In this document: positions 11,299 through 24,800 of the stretch, in pieces
How positions within the stretch are numbered: the stretch's first letter is position 1
How the letters are laid out: every line of letters starts with the position of its first letter
NCBI GenBank assembly: GCA_009760855.2
Contig: WPIO01000004.1
Span: 12,164,501 to 12,228,500 of the forward strand
DNA: 64,000 bases
From: Cristatella mucedo
Taxonomy: Eukaryota > Bryozoa > Phylactolaemata > Cristatellidae
Direction: 5' to 3'
Program-made: the position numbers and the translations under genes
Notes under the pieces: generated by a model
The model's input: only the letters and a program-made list of their open reading frames with translations
The model's database searches: none
Told to the model about the DNA's origin: nothing

Positions 11299-11998
11299 AT
11301 TGGCTGGTTCCCCGGTCGGTCTGCCCGAGCGCCTCGCTTCCCGGGGCATTCGCATTCGAGGCAGCACACCCGTCTTTGCAGAGTTCTTTTGAGCGTGTTT
11401 GACTGCCGCCGGTATTTCGATCTTATGCCTCTGATCTGTCAATCTAGCGTGGATCTCACGACGTTTCGTCCATCTAACAAAACTAGTCTTTCGACGGTGT
11501 CCTTGCGACCGCCGGTGGGTCTTCTCTCTTGGAATCTGTTGCCATTCGTCTGTGGGACGGACTGCTGATCTCGTCCGACCTGTCTGAGCCGGCCGTCGTT
11601 CTGCGACAGCATTCCCTAACTTCTTTCCCCCAGGATACATACTTTCGTGACAGTTCAGCTGGCTGCACTGTCTATTTTATAATTAACTCGGAAAATACTC
11701 GAAGTGAAGGCCCTCATTACCTCGTCATTGTCGATGGTATTCCAATGATATTGGTTGTCAAGCTGTCCAATGTGCATGTGCTGTCATTGTCTCAGACTGT
11801 ATACTCATTTTCACCTCTGGAGATAAAGGCTTGCAGTGCAGAAACCCGTTCTAGTGCTCTCACTTGCGCCCACCTGGGCAGACTTTTATGAGAGTACCGT
11901 GTAACTGCTGCAGGCGGACGAGCAATTTACTCACAGCTTAAACTCTCTCAGAGCCGGTGCTATCTGCTTTCGGCAGCAGTGACATTATTATCAGTTTC

Positions 11999-12004
11999 AA
12001 TAAA
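11999..12004 (+). terminator. Polyadenylation signal for the CCDC142-like gene
   Basis: AATAAA lies about 700 bp after the stop codon, followed by T/G-rich sequence. It implies a 3' UTR covering about 11299-12025. I found no closer canonical hexamer. Confidence 0.5.
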
Positions 12005-12009
12005 GCAGC

Positions 12010-13185
12010 TTTTGCTGTGATCGATATTCTTGTGATGGCTATATGGACCGTCGTGTTGACCTGCAACATATCGAATATGCAAGTGACTGGCCAAGATTAT
12101 GACTATGAGCTAGTGAGGCCAGGGGGCCAGGCTTGTGACAAGAATGAAACTCGAGACTCTTTTCATTTGTGGAGGTGCAGCTCAAAGATTTGGACGTGAA
12201 ATGATTCGACTAATCTAGAAAATCGTTTGGGTTGATAATGACTTTGGTTCTGGCTGAAGGTGTGCCTTGAACTTGAAGCAATGATCTCCTAAATATATTG
12301 GCTCCACGTGGTGGGTGGGGTTCCCTTGGCCCACGAGAATATCGAGTTCCTTCAGTTGCTTTGTTTTGGTAAAGGGGAAGAGGTGTGAGGGCTGCTAGCA
12401 GCTTTAGCATTCAGTATCCATTACACGACACTAACAGCTGGCGTTGGGCAATACATGTCCATGTCACGGAATAACTTGGGATGATGTTGGTGTCATTTTT
12501 ACCATGCTGTGAGCCGCAAAGGCAATCTGGTGGAGTAAAATTCACATCTGGGGCTGGGGGCACCTACTGGCTGCATCCTCCCTCCCTACCCCCAGCATAG
12601 CAGTAGCAGAAAAAATAGATTCTCCTTAGCCAGATAACTATTGCTTGTGCACTGCACGACGGGAGAATTTCCAATGAGAGACAACATGACTTGCTTACTT
12701 CCGAATACTGAGGAAGAGACTTTGCGCAGCTGAAGCGTTTAAAGGATGCAATATTTTTTTTTCAGTTTTTGTTATGACCAACAACAAATGTGCTCGATCG
12801 TGGTCATACCGATGTGCTGCTGAGTGAATCCTCCGGTTCTATTTGCTACTTTCCCAGCGGCACGTCTGCATTCAGCTTTTATGTAGTCACATACGGCAGA
12901 GTTACTTCCAAGAGAGAAGATTGGATCCAAAAGCATTATAGGCCAGATTTGGAATTGTGGCTTTGAAGATAGAATTCTTGGTACCCGTAACATGAGTTAA
13001 CTTGTCTGCCATCGTGCATGGTCATAGTGAAGTGAAGATCAGACGATTCAACAGCCTTATTTGCAAAGTGGCAAAAGAGCCTTTCTCTGAAATGGACGTG
13101 GTTGTCCTGTTTCAGTAACCCAACCCTACTGGCACCAGGCTGTGACTTTACTGAGTGCTCCAGATGATGCACCGATTCAAGGGTT
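12010..13185. other. Intergenic DNA after CCDC142-like, no gene seen
   Basis: I found no convincing exon, RNA gene or recognisable repeat in this stretch. Confidence 0.5.
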
Positions 13186-13186
13186 A

Positions 13187-13800
13187 ATAATAAAAATAAT
13201 AATAATAATAATGCACTTGATAAAGCACCCTCAGAAAACTTTCTAGGCGCTTTACATTTGCTGCAAAGGAAACACGATCGAATGGTGAGTGGTATCATGC
13301 TTGATAAAACAACATGAATAACATGGTTAGGGGTGACATGCGCAGGGTCAGCATGCAAGTGTGGTTAGTGGCAGCATGCACAGTGTCAGCAAGCATAAGC
13401 ACACAAAGGACGAATCAGAGGGACCCATTAAATGCTGTCATAAATAGGTGCGTTTTTAAGTTCTTTTTAAATGTGGTCAAGCCAGGGGAGATGTCGTGTT
13501 GCAAGTCGGGAGTGAGTTCCAGGCTTTGAGAGCATACGAGCTAAATGTGCGGTCTCTAAAGGATTTGAGGTTTGTGTGAGGTATGAGTAAACCGAGTTAG
13601 TGTGAGGTATAGGCTCCGAAAAGTGGGTGGTACGATGCTTGGCCTGGTGGGGGAGTAGATATGATAGGTAGGCTGGGGCCAACGAATGAAGGGACCTAAA
13701 TGTGATCGACAAACTCTTGAAGTTGATCCGTTGCGTGACTGGTCGGCTAGAAGTGGTGTGATGTGGCAACTTAAGAGGCATCGACCACTGTGGTCAGCTG
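13187..13800 (-). mobile_element. LINE A 3' fragment, minus strand
   Basis: It begins with an AAT microsatellite and CACTTGATAAAGC, the family's 3' end, and extends into the C-terminal coding region (ITFRSLHSLAPAYLSYLLPH at about 13680). The frame is broken. It is intergenic, between CCDC142-like and RPIA. Confidence 0.85.
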
Positions 13801-13862
13801 CCTTGCCTTATGTAGCCACCTGCTCGGCCAAAGAATGGGGGGTCATGTGACCCCCCACAACC

Positions 13863-14019
13863 ATAATAATAATAATAATAATGCACTGGATAAAGCGCCC
13901 CCAGAGAACTTAATCTCTTTCTAGGTGCTTTACATTTGCTGCAAAGGGAAATGCAATTGAATGGTGAGTAAAATCATGCTTGATAAACAAACAAAATGAA
14001 TAACATGGTTAGGCGTGAC
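13863..14019 (-). mobile_element. LINE A 3' tail, minus strand
   Basis: A second, short copy starting with an AAT run and GATAAAGCGCCCCCAG. It is cut off after about 155 bp, as expected from 5' truncation. Confidence 0.8.
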
Positions 14020-14132
14020 GATGAACAACACTTCCTGCCATTATCTCATCTCTTTCCCCATTACTTAAGAGCTGCAGATTGACGCCTGCGACATTACATC
14101 CACCGTATAAAAATCTGAACACGGGAGCATCT

Positions 14133-14136
<4 letters not shown>

Positions 14137-14162
<26 letters not shown>
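14137..14162 (+). repeat. (CT)n microsatellite
   Basis: A short CT run of about 13 units. Confidence 0.9.
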
Positions 14163-14166
<4 letters not shown>

Positions 14167-14970
14167 GTGTCGAGTTTGGGCCTCCAAACCCCTGGGAACT
14201 CACAACAGTAGTGCTGCATTGCTTGCCACCCGATACTCCTTTTCAGCTCGGGCACGATTGACCCTTCTGGTTGAGGCAAGTTTTAGCCCCATTGGATTAA
14301 ACCCAAGACACTCCTCTAGGCATGGCTGAGCTATTGTTTATTAGTGGCCAGGGCAGCGAACTCAGCCAATCAGCCCTGCACCTTGAACTTGCCCCTGACT
14401 TTGTCCAGGCTGTGGCAGCTGACGGCCCTTCCTTGCCGGGTAGGAGCTGCAGCTGCCACAGAGCAGGCGCTGCCGAGCACTTGTCTTAAACGGCAGCTTC
14501 AACCAGCAGAAGATCCGAGTTCTCTTTTCTTTCATTGTCCGTTCTCTGTGGGAGTGAGTAACACAAGATCGCGTGCTCGGTCGGGCTCGTGAAAGCTCTT
14601 AGAGGGCGCCTTGCGTGTCCTAGCCTCGTTTTTTTTCGTTTTTTTCGGTTCTTTCGTTTTTTTTTCTCGCGAGTCTTTGACTGCCCCATCGATAGCTGCC
14701 TCGTCAAGATACATCGGTGGAGTGCGGTTCCACGCTCCAGGCTTCAATAGCTCCTCTGAAGCCTCTGTGGCCCTTCCACTGCCCGTCCTGTTCGCGGGCG
14801 GCGTGCGCTTCGCTGAAGAAAGAGATTGAGCTCTCTGACGCTGCTAGACAAACGTACCATTATATCATTGTCGTACGAAGACAAATAAAGGTCCGTGCAG
14901 CGTCCCTAAAGCCGCCGTGCCAGTCAGCGGCGTTGTTGATATCCGGATGGATGCGTCGACAGGTTGAGCA

Positions 14971-15005
14971 CACGTGAGCAAGCCTTCTGCAGACGGTATA
15001 AAAGG
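14971..15005 (+). promoter_or_regulatory. Candidate RPIA core promoter (E-box and TATA)
   Basis: A CACGTG E-box at 14971-14976 lies 20 bp before TATAAAAGG (14997-15005), in GC-rich sequence 800 bp upstream of the RPIA ATG. A second CACGTG is at 15594-15599 and a TATAAAG at about 15536. Start-site data would be needed to choose between them. The assignment to RPIA is inferred from position. Confidence 0.4.
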
Positions 15006-15263
15006 CTAGACTTTTCTAAGCAGGCGGAGCAGTCGCACGGTAAGCAGCGATAATTCTCGGGGATCCGGGTTTTAAACCTCACTGGAGGCTGCGTTACTAG
15101 ACCGTATTTAACCTATTCAATACGAGCGTGGGGGTTCTGAATTGCTACGCTCGTCGTTCTTTTTTTGGCGCTACTGGCTAAACAGCAGCGGGGCGGTCCC
15201 CGATCGCAAGTACCCCGTTCAGGCGCTCCCACACGCCAAGGCTGGACCGGAAATGAGAGATGG

Positions 15264-15264
<1 letters not shown>

Positions 15265-15303
<39 letters not shown>
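15265..15303 (+). repeat. (GA)n microsatellite
   Basis: About 19 GA units in the presumed RPIA 5' region, which could vary in length between individuals. Confidence 0.9.
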
Positions 15304-15311
<8 letters not shown>

Positions 15312-15799
15312 GTGAGAGGGTGAGGGTTCAAGTACTTTTGACCTTTGGTCATATCCGGTATCTTAGCTGGGCTATGTGTATTCGGCCTTTCCGGTTCTTC
15401 GCCTGCTGCGTTAGCTTGGCGGTCGAGAAGAGCAAGACTTCGGCTTTGTATCTGTAAAGCCCGCTTTTTCGCTGGCATTCGTCACTAGCGTGCGGCGTCT
15501 CAAACGTTTGACTTCTTCTTAGGGGCTTCGCGGCGTATAAAGAAAAGTTATCGCTACCGGCCCGAAGGGACGCCCGCGAGCGTGTTAGCCAGCCACGTGC
15601 TGGCTCGCCGCCGCTGCGTGTTGAGGCCGACTAGCCGGTCGCCTGCTTCGGCAGCGCCGGCGCGCCAGCTGCTGGTATGCGTGAGCTAGGATGCGGGGTT
15701 CTCCCGGGCTGAGACCGGATTGATTCGCAAGTGCGTCAGCGTCCTTGGCTTACTTGAAGGATTTTGGCGTCGCGCACCAACTGCCACCGAAGCCAAACG

Positions 15800-15862
15800 A
15801 TGGGAACCGTCGAGGATGGAAAGCGAGCCGCTGCACGTGCTGCCGTCGACCTTCACGTCAAG
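15800..15862 (+). CDS. RPIA: RPIA exon 1
   Basis: Encodes the first 21 residues ([20 protein letters not shown] then K) and ends in phase 0 at AAG-GTGAGC. The family's RAAVENHV-type helix is recognisable. Another exon upstream cannot be excluded. Confidence 0.88.
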
Positions 15863-18800
15863 GTGAGCGAGCGAGCGCGCCAGCCCGAGAGTTGGTAGTG
15901 AGGTTGCACTCCGGCGAGGCGCAGTCTTAGCAAGCCGAGCGTTGCACCGGTCGTCGCTGACTATCGAGCGCTTCTACTTGTTTGGTGTGCCCTAGGAGTC
16001 ATTGCAAAAGAGGACTTAAGGGATGGGGGGAGAGAGAGAGAGATTAAGATTGATACAGGCACCGAGATAGAGCCGTGAATGATTCATTTGAGACGATGGA
16101 GGTCACATAAAAATACTGTTTGCTATAGCGCCCTCGAAGAACTCAATCTCGTTCTAGGCACTTTACATTTGCTGCAAAGGAAGCATGATCGAATAGTTGG
16201 TGGTAACATGCACAATGACAACTATAACATGGTTAGAGGTGGCATCCACACGGTCAGCATGTAAAAATGGCTAGTGGCAGCATGTACAGTATCAGCACGC
16301 ATAAGCACACAAAGTATGAATCACTTGGACCCACTAAATGCTGTGATAAGTAAGTGCGTTTTTAGCAAGACTTTTTAAACGTCCTGTCAGAGGATGCCGA
16401 GCTGGTTTGGTCTAGCGGTTAAGGTGCTCGCCCCGACCAGGGTCTGACTGAGGTCGTGGGCTCGAGCCCCGAGGCATATGTGAAGCACCTGAATAGAGAT
16501 TAAGTTCTCTTGGAGTGCTATATAAATGAATTATATATATATATATATTATATTTATGTCGTGATGCCAGTCGGAATAAGAGTTCCAGGCTTTGGGAGCA
16601 GACGAGCTAAAAGCACGCCGTATGTGTGTGTGCATGCGTGTACACACACACAACACACACACACACTGGCCAAGAAAGTATTTTCATAGTCGGTCATGCC
16701 AGGAACTTCTCGGTAGCTAGGTTTTTTTTTAGCAAGGCACCCTACAGACGTGTGCCACGTGAAGGCAACATAAGTTGAGGGCAGCAAAGAGCCAACGGTC
16801 TTCCTATTAGCTACTGGACCGAAAGTGTCCTCCCGTGTTCCATCGGTGAAGACTTTCAATGACAAGGAGAATTTGTAGTGTGCGGTCACGTGTAGCCGCC
16901 ATAGGCGGCCTCATGGGTTGTGGCCAGTGAAGCATTGACAGCATCTGTGCGCCGCTGCGGTAGTTAAGCAGCAGCATTTGATTTGAATGCAACCTGCTGC
17001 GCAGCCGATCGCGAGAGTTTGCTCTCGCGAGCTTTTATGCTGCTTCTCTCTTTACGCGAGCCTCGAATGAGTGGTGGGAGGATGAGCCCTCAATGTCTTG
17101 CCAAGGGCAGCCAAAGACACCACTGCCGTGCTCGAGCCTCTGTCGTGCGTATGTGCCCATGTAGCGCCCCCAGGCGCTCCAAAGATTGAACATTGTTGCA
17201 TTTAATTTAGCTGTCGTTTGTGTCCCATTACTAAAAGCTATCTCGGGTGGAATGGCTGGACTAAAAAAAAGGTAAGATGGTGAGGCGATTGTTGCAGGAC
17301 GGACAGAAAGTTGGCATCGGCTCTGGCTCGACCATAGTGTACGCCGTGGAAAGAATAGGTATGTGTGTGCACAGCTCGTGCGACTGTGCATCGTTTACCT
17401 TTGCTCCTCCGCTGCTGCTGCAGCCATGCATGCTGGATTTGCCATAGCCGGAGAATCTGACGTTGCTGGCTCAAATCCTGCTTGTCGTCAGTCTTTCTGC
17501 ATCATGTCACTGTCAATCTGCTTGCATAACCTTTGCACTTGGCTGGCTCTGATCGTGTAGCTGCTGCCTCTAACCAAACTCATCTTTTGGCAGCAACCGT
17601 GCTTCTAGTTTGTATGCACCTAAAGGCTGGAGCTGTCTACCGACGAACGTCACGCCCATCACTTGATGAAATTTAAAGCGAGGCTAAAAAATGCACCTTC
17701 GCCCATGTTAATCGTGTGTAGTATGCTCATACTGGCTGCAATTGTGAATGTGATCATCTTTAATCAGTTGACATGCTTCCTTTGCAGCCCGAGTGAGGTG
17801 CCTAGAAACCAATTAAGTTAAATTCATTCTGTAGCAGCATATGAGAGCTTAATCTCTATCCAAGCACTTGACATATGCCGAAGGGCTCGAACCCACGACA
17901 TCGGTCGTCAAAGGGCAAGCAGCACCTTAATGACACTATGCGAATGTTTCATTTTTATTATTTCGGTTCTTAGTTGTTACTCTCCACTGTTCATACTCTG
18001 CAATGTGCTGATGTTGGTTGTGCCATAGTCCTCCCCCTTGCCTAGGCTGCTGCCGCTGCAGACGCACTGTAAATGCCAAAATCGTAGAGCCGATAGCCGA
18101 CCTGTCTGCATACAGATAGCTCGGGGCTGGTACGGTGTCGTCTTCTCAGTAGTCAGTCAGTGCTATGCTGTCTCTCACCGTGCGCCAATTTTTCATTGCA
18201 CGCAGCGGAGCGGGTGCAGACGGAGAACCTGCGACTGACGTTCGTGCCCACGTCGTTCCAGTCGAAGCAGCTGCTCAGCAAGCACAACCTTCTAGCCTCC
18301 GACCTGGAGACCTCCCCTCAGGTATTGCAGCGAGGATTGTGCTGCACCATGATGCCAAGGGCAGCTGAGTACTCGACATACAGTGGCTTGGTTGCTGGAA
18401 ATGGTATGGGGGGAGGGGCTGCACACTCTCACTGAATGTGTATGAGCCTCACAGACCAACACTCGGCAGCTCATACCACTGTTATTGTGATCAAACTGTC
18501 GTGTGGCACAACAGTACGACACACTAAACGGGTCCAGAATCGATGTGAGTTGGTGTGTGTGGCCTTAGCAGGAGAGATCTGGATCTCTTTCGAGGCAGTG
18601 TACACGGGCTGGAATGGAAGCGTGCCAAGTGATTAGTCATGAAAGACATAGTCAGAGCACTCGGCAGCCTCCACACATATCCGACTGGAGTCAGTCGTGA
18701 GACTTTCAGGCTACAATTCATTCTCACAGCCTTGGAGCAAAGAAGCTGCACATGTTGCTTGATAGTATTTATTACACTGTCGGAAGTGTGTGAAGAAGAT

Positions 18801-21800
18801 ATGTCACACCTCTTGCTCTATAGTAATAGGCGCTATTACAATTGTCAGCACCTGCCCTCCGGAACCATGACACCTAGTTATGTAAAGACAGTCGAGATCG
18901 TGGCTGCAATTGGCCGTACGAACGATGTTAGTTGCCAGCTTTTCGAGGAGGCAATTTTAATCAAAATCTTGTGAGAGAAGTTCGACCGTTTGAGCGAGCA
19001 TCGGAGCTTGCGGCCGGCCGTGGTGCCGTGAAGCTCCAGGCAGCTGCCACCACTGCTCCGAGTGCGAGCAACCTAAAAGTGGTAGGCAACTTTCTTTGTT
19101 TACCCATTAATGAAGCCACAGCAGGCGCTGCTGAGAGAGTGAGCTGACTTTTTACTGGCACTAGTCGCTTCTTGCTGCTCACAGCCGGTTGCACATCGTC
19201 CCTTTTTTCAATGGGAAAGTCAAGAAAATACATATACAATTTGGCACGCAATCGAATATGCGCTTGTGGTACCTTTCGAAAGACAAATATGTTAGAACTG
19301 GGATCGGAAGTTCCGACGACTTCCACACGAAAGAAAAAATTGGTTATGCAAACCACGGCTAGCCCAGATGTAAACCGGAAGCGACAAATCTATAAATAAA
19401 TAAAAAATTGCCGATCTCCGAATCATATGCGACTTGTATTCCAACTTGTCGAATCTTGGTAGATCGCTATAGATACTTGAAGCTTGTTAAGGTGCGTTCT
19501 TGTGACTTTTATACAGCTTCATTTCCATGGTCAGTTGGTGCCTTGTAAATTCCATAACTCGGCTAATACTTCAAGCATCGGAATGAAATTTGAAGTGCAA
19601 GTTCAGCTCTGCTTGTTTGACCCTAGTCTGTAATATTTTCGATTTCGATTTGATAAATTTGGCTGTATACGTCATCAAACGTCCTGGAGCTTTATTTTTC
19701 GTAATCGTGGACACATAGAACCAAATTTATAAAACCAAAATAAAAATTATTCCAGACTAGGGTCAAACAAGCAGAGCTGAACTCGCATTTCAAATTTCAC
19801 TCCGATACGTGAAGTATTAGCCGAGTTATGGAATTTACAAGGCACCAACCTACCATGGATATGAAGCTGTGTAAAAGTCACAAGTATGCGTTTCAACAAG
19901 CTTCAACCAAATATTGCTATCTAGCAAGATTCGACAAGTTGGGATACAAGTCGCATAGGATGTGGAGATCGGTTATTTTTCTATTTGTAATTTGTTGCTT
20001 CCGGTTTACATCCGGGTTAGACGTGGTTTGCATAACCAATTTTTTCTTTCGTGTGGAAGTCGTCGGAACTTCCGATCCCAGTTCTAACATATTTGTCTTT
20101 CGAAAGGTATCATAAGCGCATATTCGATTATGTGCCAAATTTGTAGGTATTTTCTTGACTTTTCTTGACGATGAAGCTCAGCAGTAGCAGCCAACGCAGA
20201 TGAGCAGCGTAGATACATCGTCCTGGCTGTTGTTACTGTGATGTTGCTGCCAGTCTGCAGCTAGGCCTCGCACCGCCTGGCTGCAGGCTGTGCATGTCCT
20301 AAGCTTGCCTTGGTGGCAGCTGTGGTCGTAGCACCGGTCTTAGCCCGAGCTAGTATCACGTTTTGCACGTCAATCGTGGTGCAACTGCTCACAAAGCTTG
20401 ATTGGATTTTCTTGGGCAGTCCTCCGTGTCATTTCTTCCCCCAGTAGCGCACGAATCTGGACAGTTCCTGTCTGCTGTATCGATATCATGCCTGCATTGT
20501 GCTGCTTCTACTCTGAAGCTCATCAAATGAGGTGCCCAATCTTTTGCCGTGCGTGTTAGTTGCGCAAATAAGACATCATATTGCCATGGGATTAGTAGAG
20601 GTAGTGTGTGAGTTTGCATTCGTGTGTAAGTGGCACACTTGATGTCAGACTTGCCCACCATTGTACGGATTATGATTTTTTGCGGTAGCTGGACGTTGCT
20701 ATCGACGGCGCTGACGAGGTCGACGACAAGCTAAATTTGATTAAAGGAGGTGGTGGCTGCCAACTGCAGGAGAAAGTCGTGGCATCGTGTGCAAAAGACC
20801 TAATCATCGTAGCTGACTACAGGTTAGCTGTGCTCTGCCATCGCTTTTCGTGTTGCGAAGGAAAGGGCGAAGCTTGCTGAGCAAACCAGCTGAATCGTAG
20901 CTGTGGCATACCGGCACGCAAGGAACACCGAGTTATAAGCAAACCCTTCGAACAAGAAAAGTCCAGCAAGCGCAACGGTGAGCAGAGCTGAAGGCACTGA
21001 CTCATGTAGCCGGCTGGGGCATGTGCAAAAGAGCAGCAAGGCTGATAGAGAAGGGTTGTTGGTAATCGGCACGTGATTGCTGCTAGCTTAATAATAATGA
21101 TAATACTTGTAAAACACCATCAAAGAACTTAATCTCTTTCTAAGCACTTTACATATGCTGTTGAGGAAGGATGATCATATGGTTGGTTAGTAATGGCATG
21201 CGCAATGTCGACAAGGATAGCATGGTTAGAGGTGACATGCACAGACAGAGTCAGCATATAAAGATAGTTAGTGGCAGCATGCACAATGTCAGCGCAAATA
21301 AGCACAAAAAAGTACAAGTCACAAGGACCCACTAAATGCTATGACAAATAGGTGTATTTTAGCCTTTTTTTTATGTCAAGTCAGGAGATGTCGTAAAATC
21401 AGTCTGGGGTGATTTCCAAGCTTTGGGAGCATACGAACTAAAGGCACGATCTCCAAAGGATTTGAGGTTTCTACAAGCACAAGGTATGTGTAAACAATTA
21501 GATTCCGAAAAGCGGGTAGTACTATGCTTAGCCTGGCAGGGGGGGGAGTAGATCTGATAAGTATGCTAGAGCCAGAGAACGAAGAGACCTAAAAGTGAGT
21601 GGCATAACCTTGAAGTCGATATGCTGCTTGATTGGGAGCCAGTGGAGGTCGGCGATTATAAACTGTGAAGAGTAGCAGACCAAGCACAGAGCCCCGAGAT
21701 ACCCCATACTTGGTTCCTCGGATGATCTTTTTCTGTCCAATCAATACTCTGGCTGGAGTCTCCCACTGAGATAGGGCCCTTATAGTGCAGTCAAGATGAG

Positions 21801-24800
21801 TGGCGCTCGAGAAGGACTCGGCGATCGATAGTATTGAATGCAGCCGAAAGATCAAGCAAAGAGACTTTATATAAGTCTGTATTCCTGAGAAGCTTAGCGG
21901 GACTAATAAGTTAGAGTTCTCTAGGGTACGAACTCACCCTGGTCGGCTCGTGTTGTGTGGTTTCCGGTCGGATAGGAAGTCGGAGTTCCAGTTTTCGCAA
22001 CTCGGTTAGAAAGTTCCGACCGAGGCCGAACTCCTTGCTTATGATGCTAAGATGGCGACGGGCACCCAATGGCATCGCCGGGGGCGGGGCAGCCGTTTTA
22101 TACAGCATCAGGCCATAGAATGCTCGTCGCATCAAACGCCTCGTCAGCGGGAGTCACACAATCGACGTCCCCAAACAGCTTTTTTTGATTGATTCAGAGC
22201 AGCATTTGCTCAGCTATCACCCGTCTCCTAAACTGTGTCTGTTTCGCGTCACCTCCGGTGGCCGAGTGAACTGGAGCAAGGTGGAGGCGCTGCTCTTGTT
22301 CGGTGGTCACTTGGCCGACTGGTGCCATTGCCACCAGTAGCTTTTGGGCTGGTCGCGGTTCGTCGGGTGTCGAGCAGGACTGCACACTTGAACAAGCGTG
22401 AGCAGGCGCGCACTACCCAGTCTGCCCACGTGGTCTGGTATGCCTGCGATTAAATTAAGGAAATGTAAAACTTGGGCCCTGCATAAATGGCTAATCATAG
22501 AAGGGCTGCACCAGTGATCTGTCTCTGCTCTTGTGCATGCACAACAACAGTTGGCAGTGGCAGTACGAGTGCCGGAGTCGACGAGCGCCAGTCGAGTTTT
22601 CGAAAGCTGATGTGTGATGCCCTTCAAACGCGCACTTGGATGCCGAGAACTGATTCACACACAGTAAAGCCAGAGCAAAAACGGTAACAGCCTCGGTAAA
22701 GGGAAAACCAAGGAGCACGAAGCTGTAGGGCCCTAAAAATAGCACCCTATCATGGTCGAGATGCCGGCAAGGAAGAGAGAGATATTCTGGATTACAATGA
22801 GTTCCATATGTTATGTACAAAAGCCTGAAGAAGTTGAGGGAAGCTTGAAAGTCCCGAATGTTGGCTTGGTTTTGAGGCTTACGCCATTCTCCATCTATCG
22901 GAAGCAGTGCCTGTTGTTTTTAATTTTTGGCAGTCTTGTACGAGACGACGACGATGATCCCGAATGTTGGCTTGGTTTTGAGGCTTATGCCATTCTCCAT
23001 CTATCGGAAGCAGTGCCTGTTGCTTTTAATTTTTGGCAGTCTTGTACGAGACGACGACGACGATGATAATGTTCAAGATGATGTCTAAAACGGGTTTATA
23101 ATTGTTTTTTCTCAATTGGTTAGTAAACACACTAAAGAACATTCCCATTATTATAAGTGCCACCGTTTTCCTACTTCGTGTATTGGAAATATGGTTGGAA
23201 AGATTAAAAATGAAATCTGCCTCTCGACTATGACAGAGTAAGCATAAGTCAATTGGCAGCCAAGGCGTGAGGCATTAGGTGCTGTCCGAGAAGCTGGCGT
23301 AGCAGGCCACTGTAGGCAACAACGTTGAACGTCTTTTCCTACAAGATCAGCCTCGTCTAACCGAGGTGTTTCACAGGCGTGCTGTGCATGCTTGCTGGAA
23401 GATTTCTCTGGCGGTGTCTTGTTTTTGTGCATCGCGAGCAGGGAGGGTATCTCGGGTTTATGCACCGCCTCAGATTTATAGAGAAGGCACGAATTTGAAC
23501 AAACGGTGAGGATACAATTTGGAAAGCTTGAATTTCGAAATAAATATGGAAATTTTAGCATCTGAAGTATCACTTCGTCGTTCACCTGCTCAACCAGACA
23601 TAAAACGAAGGGCTTCGCTCAACCGGAAATAAAACAAAGGGCGTTGCTTCCTGTGACCGGTTAATTTCCCCATCCAAACCCAGTCAACGTCTGGGACTAC
23701 ATGATTCTCAACCTCGAAGCACCCTGTGCACGTGACACTCGTTCATTCGAAGTTTTTCTTCCTTCCGTGAAAGTCTTTCAGCTTTCACCATGTTCGTCAT
23801 TTTCAAGGTGGTACAGTAAGGGGTTCCTTACTTGTTTTACGGGAAACAAGGGTTGAATGTTTGCTCTGTTTTTTTGCTTAAAAGCAATTATCCATTGCTT
23901 TTAGCACGTTTTGTTGGGCACGGGTACCTTGGCGGTTTTGCAAGATCCTTCCGGAATCGTCGATTTCGGTGCTGTCTTCATGTTTGAATGCTATCGTGTG
24001 CGCTGACACTGCGCCCTCACCTTGATCGGTGCCTCCTGCTGCTGAATTGGCTGGATTTTGAAGTGTTGAACTGTTTCTATGGCTCTGCCATGCAGGAAAG
24101 ACTCGACTCGGCTAGGTCAAAGCTGGAAGCAGGGCGTGCCCATCGAAGTGCTGCCACTCGCCTACTCCCCAGTCAAGGGCAAGATCGAGCGGTTGCTGGG
24201 CGGCACTGCCGACCTGCGCATGGCCGTCAAGAAGGCGGTGAGAGTTGGGTGCCTGAGCGTTGGCCTCCAGGCACCAATTCCCGCTCTGCGTGGCCCTGGC
24301 GCCGCTGCATTGCACCCCCCCCCGTCCTATTTCTAGGGACCCGTCGTCACCGATAACGGCAATTTTATCTTGGACTGGCGTTTCGATGAGCAGTCCGATC
24401 GCGATTGGCAAGCAGTGAGCACGGCGATCAAGCTCATACCAGGTATACTCACGCCCGATCCTCCTTCACGCTTGCGCTCGTGGGAGGGGTGGTGGTGGTG
24501 GAGTTGATGGCGGTGATACACTTCAGTCTGCAGTGGCATGGCCTGCGGCGACTGCTGCTCATAGCTGCCTCCCTCCTCTCACTTTCCCCACCGCAGCCAC
24601 CCGTCATGCAGCTGGTCATGCCATCCCTTGGCAAACAGGCTCCCGAGGAGAAAGAAACGTTCGTTGCAGTGCCATGTATGTATCTCCTTCAGTCGCTCCA
24701 GCTGAGCCACTGCCGAATTCAAGACGGCTCGGCCGGGACGATGCAGGCGTGGAGCTCCTGCTTCTGACCCGCCCCTCCTACCGAGCTCCGGGTGGCCAGC

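Larger units (their letters stand above)
20823..24095 (+). other. RPIA intron 4, partly LINE A, otherwise unassigned
   Basis: It contains the LINE A copy at 21087-21905 and the tandem duplication at 22852-23065. In 21910-22850 and 23070-24090 I see no gene or repeat that I can assign. Confidence 0.5.

Noticed and set aside
19172-19399. 75-codon open frame and its twin on the other strand (19917-20138)
   Set aside because: The two are reverse-complement arms of the hairpin element. The similarity reflects the inverted repeat, not a gene family.
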